DNA of 5,911 nucleotides, from assembly GCA_013204685.1 (NCBI GenBank), contig JABMSC010000165.1, positions 1 to 5,911 on the forward strand. The letters are read 5' to 3'. Below, piece after piece: positions 5,272 through 5,911 of the stretch. A model generated the notes under the pieces. The model saw only the letters and a program-made list of their open reading frames with translations. It did no database searches and was not told the DNA's origin. This DNA is from Candidatus Omnitrophota bacterium (GTDB lineage: Bacteria; Omnitrophota; Gorgyraeia; Tantalellales; Tantalellaceae). Each line of letters begins with the position of its first letter. The stretch's first letter is position 1. The position numbers and the translations under genes were made by a program.

Positions 5272-5613
5272 TTAAAAACTAGCTATAGCTTCCTGATTAG
5301 TAGGATATGTTTCAAAGATCTTATCCAATTGAGTTAATTGGACAATGCTCAAGGCTTCACCGGACAAACAGCTTAGTTTTACTTCTCCATTATTCTTTCG
5401 GGCTTCTTTTGCAAAAAAGACTATGGTTGCCAGAACGAGTGATGAGAGAAAGCCTACTTTTGAAAGATCAAGGACAAATTTTTTGCCGCCAGACGGCATA
5501 AGATCATTCAGTTCTTTTTTCAGAGCTTCACGTTGTTCAAGATTAATCTCATTGAAGGAAAAATGTATGATCACAACATCCTGATCTTGCTCGGTCACTA
5601 TGAATTTACCCAT
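5272..5613 (-). CDS. STAS-domain protein, anti-sigma-factor antagonist-like
   Basis: This 113-residue protein is a single STAS domain. It has beta strands near 11-19 (DVVIIHFSF), KKFVLDLSKVGFLSSLVLATIVFF (44-67) carrying the family signature, and a late strand GEVKLSCL (76-83) followed by the usual C-terminal helices. Proteins of this type bind anti-sigma kinases or act in stressosome-like partner switches. Aligned to SpoIIAA, the DSSGL motif reads SSLVL. The phosphorylatable Ser58 is kept, but the preceding Asp is Ser57 and the Gly is Val60. The ATG at 5613 is chosen over one 15 codons upstream because AGGGGGT (5627-5621) sits 7 nt before it and homology begins there. No kinase, phosphatase or sigma factor lies in the window, so its partners are unknown. 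Confidence 0.85.
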   Translation of the reverse strand: MGKFIVTEQDQDVVIIHFSFNEINLEQREALKKELNDLMPSGGKKFVLDLSKVGFLSSLVLATIVFFAKEARKNNGEVKLSCLSGEALSIVQLTQLDKIFETYPTNQEAIASF

Positions 5614-5645
5614 AATCAATACCCCCTGTGTTTGTATGATTAGAT

Positions 5646-5674
5646 ATTTTACATACATACTTCTGTTTTGTCAC
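5646..5674 (-). promoter_or_regulatory. Probable promoter of the STAS gene
   Basis: On the minus strand GTGACA (5674-5669) and TAAAAT (5651-5646) are 17 nt apart, a fair sigma70-type match. Transcription would start near 5639, giving a leader of about 26 nt that contains the ribosome binding site. It could also supply the downstream tRNA-Ser(GGA). Confidence 0.4.
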
Positions 5675-5739
5675 GAAATTTATTTTTTATCAAAATAATA
5701 TTAATTCTAAAAAAGAATGTGGAGAATTTACCTATATTT

Positions 5740-5748
5740 TGGTAGAAT
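5740..5748 (+). promoter_or_regulatory. Extended -10 promoter of tRNA-Ser(CGA)
   Basis: TGGTAGAAT is an extended -10 element (TG-N-TAGAAT) about 30 nt before the tRNA, placing the start near 5755. No good -35 hexamer is seen at the expected distance, which extended -10 promoters tolerate. Confidence 0.35.
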
Positions 5749-5777
5749 TGAGTAGTTGTATGTTGGTGAGAAGCGAA

Positions 5778-5865
5778 GGAGAGGTGGCAGAGCGGTTGAA
5801 TGCGGCGGTCTCGAAAACCGTTGGACCTTTGGGTCTCGGAGGTTCGAATCCTCCTCTCTCCGCCA
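5778..5865 (+). tRNA. tRNA-Ser (anticodon CGA)
   Basis: This is a class II tRNA. The acceptor stem is GGAGAGG/TCTCTCC (one G-U pair), and the anticodon stem GCGGT/ACCGT closes the loop CTCGAAA with CGA at 5812-5814. A variable arm has stem GACC/GGTC, and the T stem GGAGG/CCTCC holds TTCGAAT. The discriminator is G and CCA is encoded (5863-5865). It reads UCG codons. The remaining 46 bases of the window hold only a perfect palindrome, CTACCGGTAG (5883-5892), and no visible gene. Confidence 0.96.
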
Positions 5866-5911
5866 TTGTATAAGAGCTGTAGCTACCGGTAGATTCGAAC
5901 ATATTTTAGGG

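Noticed and set aside
5307..5584. Plus-strand frames opposite the STAS gene
   Set aside because: The STAS frame has a good ribosome binding site and family motifs; the opposite frames have neither.
5866..5911. Possible tRNA fragment or terminator (GATTCGAAC and the CTACCGGTAG palindrome)
   Set aside because: The flanks of GATTCGAAC do not pair as a T stem, and the palindrome lacks a loop and a T-run.
1..5911. CRISPR array, insertion sequence or other defence or mobile system
   Set aside because: No regularly spaced repeats, transposase or integrase motifs or nuclease genes are present.

Overview
This window of about 5.9 kb comes from a bacterium, most likely Gram-negative. The evidence is a periplasmic DUF4105/Lnb-type enzyme anchored in the inner membrane and a small protein with a signal peptide. 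The base composition is moderately AT-rich, both tRNAs encode their CCA ends, and some genes have strong GGAGG-type ribosome binding sites. The sensor architecture and general sequence style resemble uncultured lineages such as Omnitrophota. That placement is an impression, not a demonstrated result.

Left part (1-703). The extreme C-terminus of a plus-strand cation:proton antiporter ends at 115. A long perfect hairpin with A/T tracts (251-292) can act as a terminator in both directions. Facing it from the right is a minus-strand transcription unit. It has a good sigma70-type promoter (TTGCCT-N16-TATACT), an almost ideal Shine-Dalgarno sequence and an internal stem-loop, but no reading frame longer than about 9 codons before the terminator. 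It looks like a small RNA or an orphan leader of about 140 nt. The stretch 432-652 holds no recognisable gene.

Signalling operon (653-3648, plus). A TTGTCA-N17-TATACT promoter drives three tightly packed genes. The first encodes a membrane-anchored protein with two PAS-like domains and no output domain. The second encodes a histidine kinase with six predicted membrane segments and overlaps the first by 14 nt. The third, 4 nt further on, encodes a single-domain CheY-like response regulator. They are probably one pathway: the PAS protein as sensory partner, the kinase as phosphodonor, and the receiver as a diffusible output with an unknown target.

Envelope pair (3705-4964, minus, convergent with the signalling operon). 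A 77-residue exported Ala/Gln-rich protein is followed 33 nt later by a protein with three membrane segments and a periplasmic DUF4105 (Lnb N-terminal-like) domain that keeps candidate His and Cys catalytic residues. Members of this family include lipoprotein N-acyltransferases, so a role in lipoprotein maturation is possible. The 5' leader of the pair is rich in hairpins and includes copies of a GCCACTAAAA repeat.

Right end (5020-5911). Two tRNA-Ser genes, anticodons GGA (minus) and CGA (plus), flank a minus-strand gene for a STAS-domain anti-sigma-factor-antagonist-like protein. No partner kinase or phosphatase gene for the STAS protein lies in the window.
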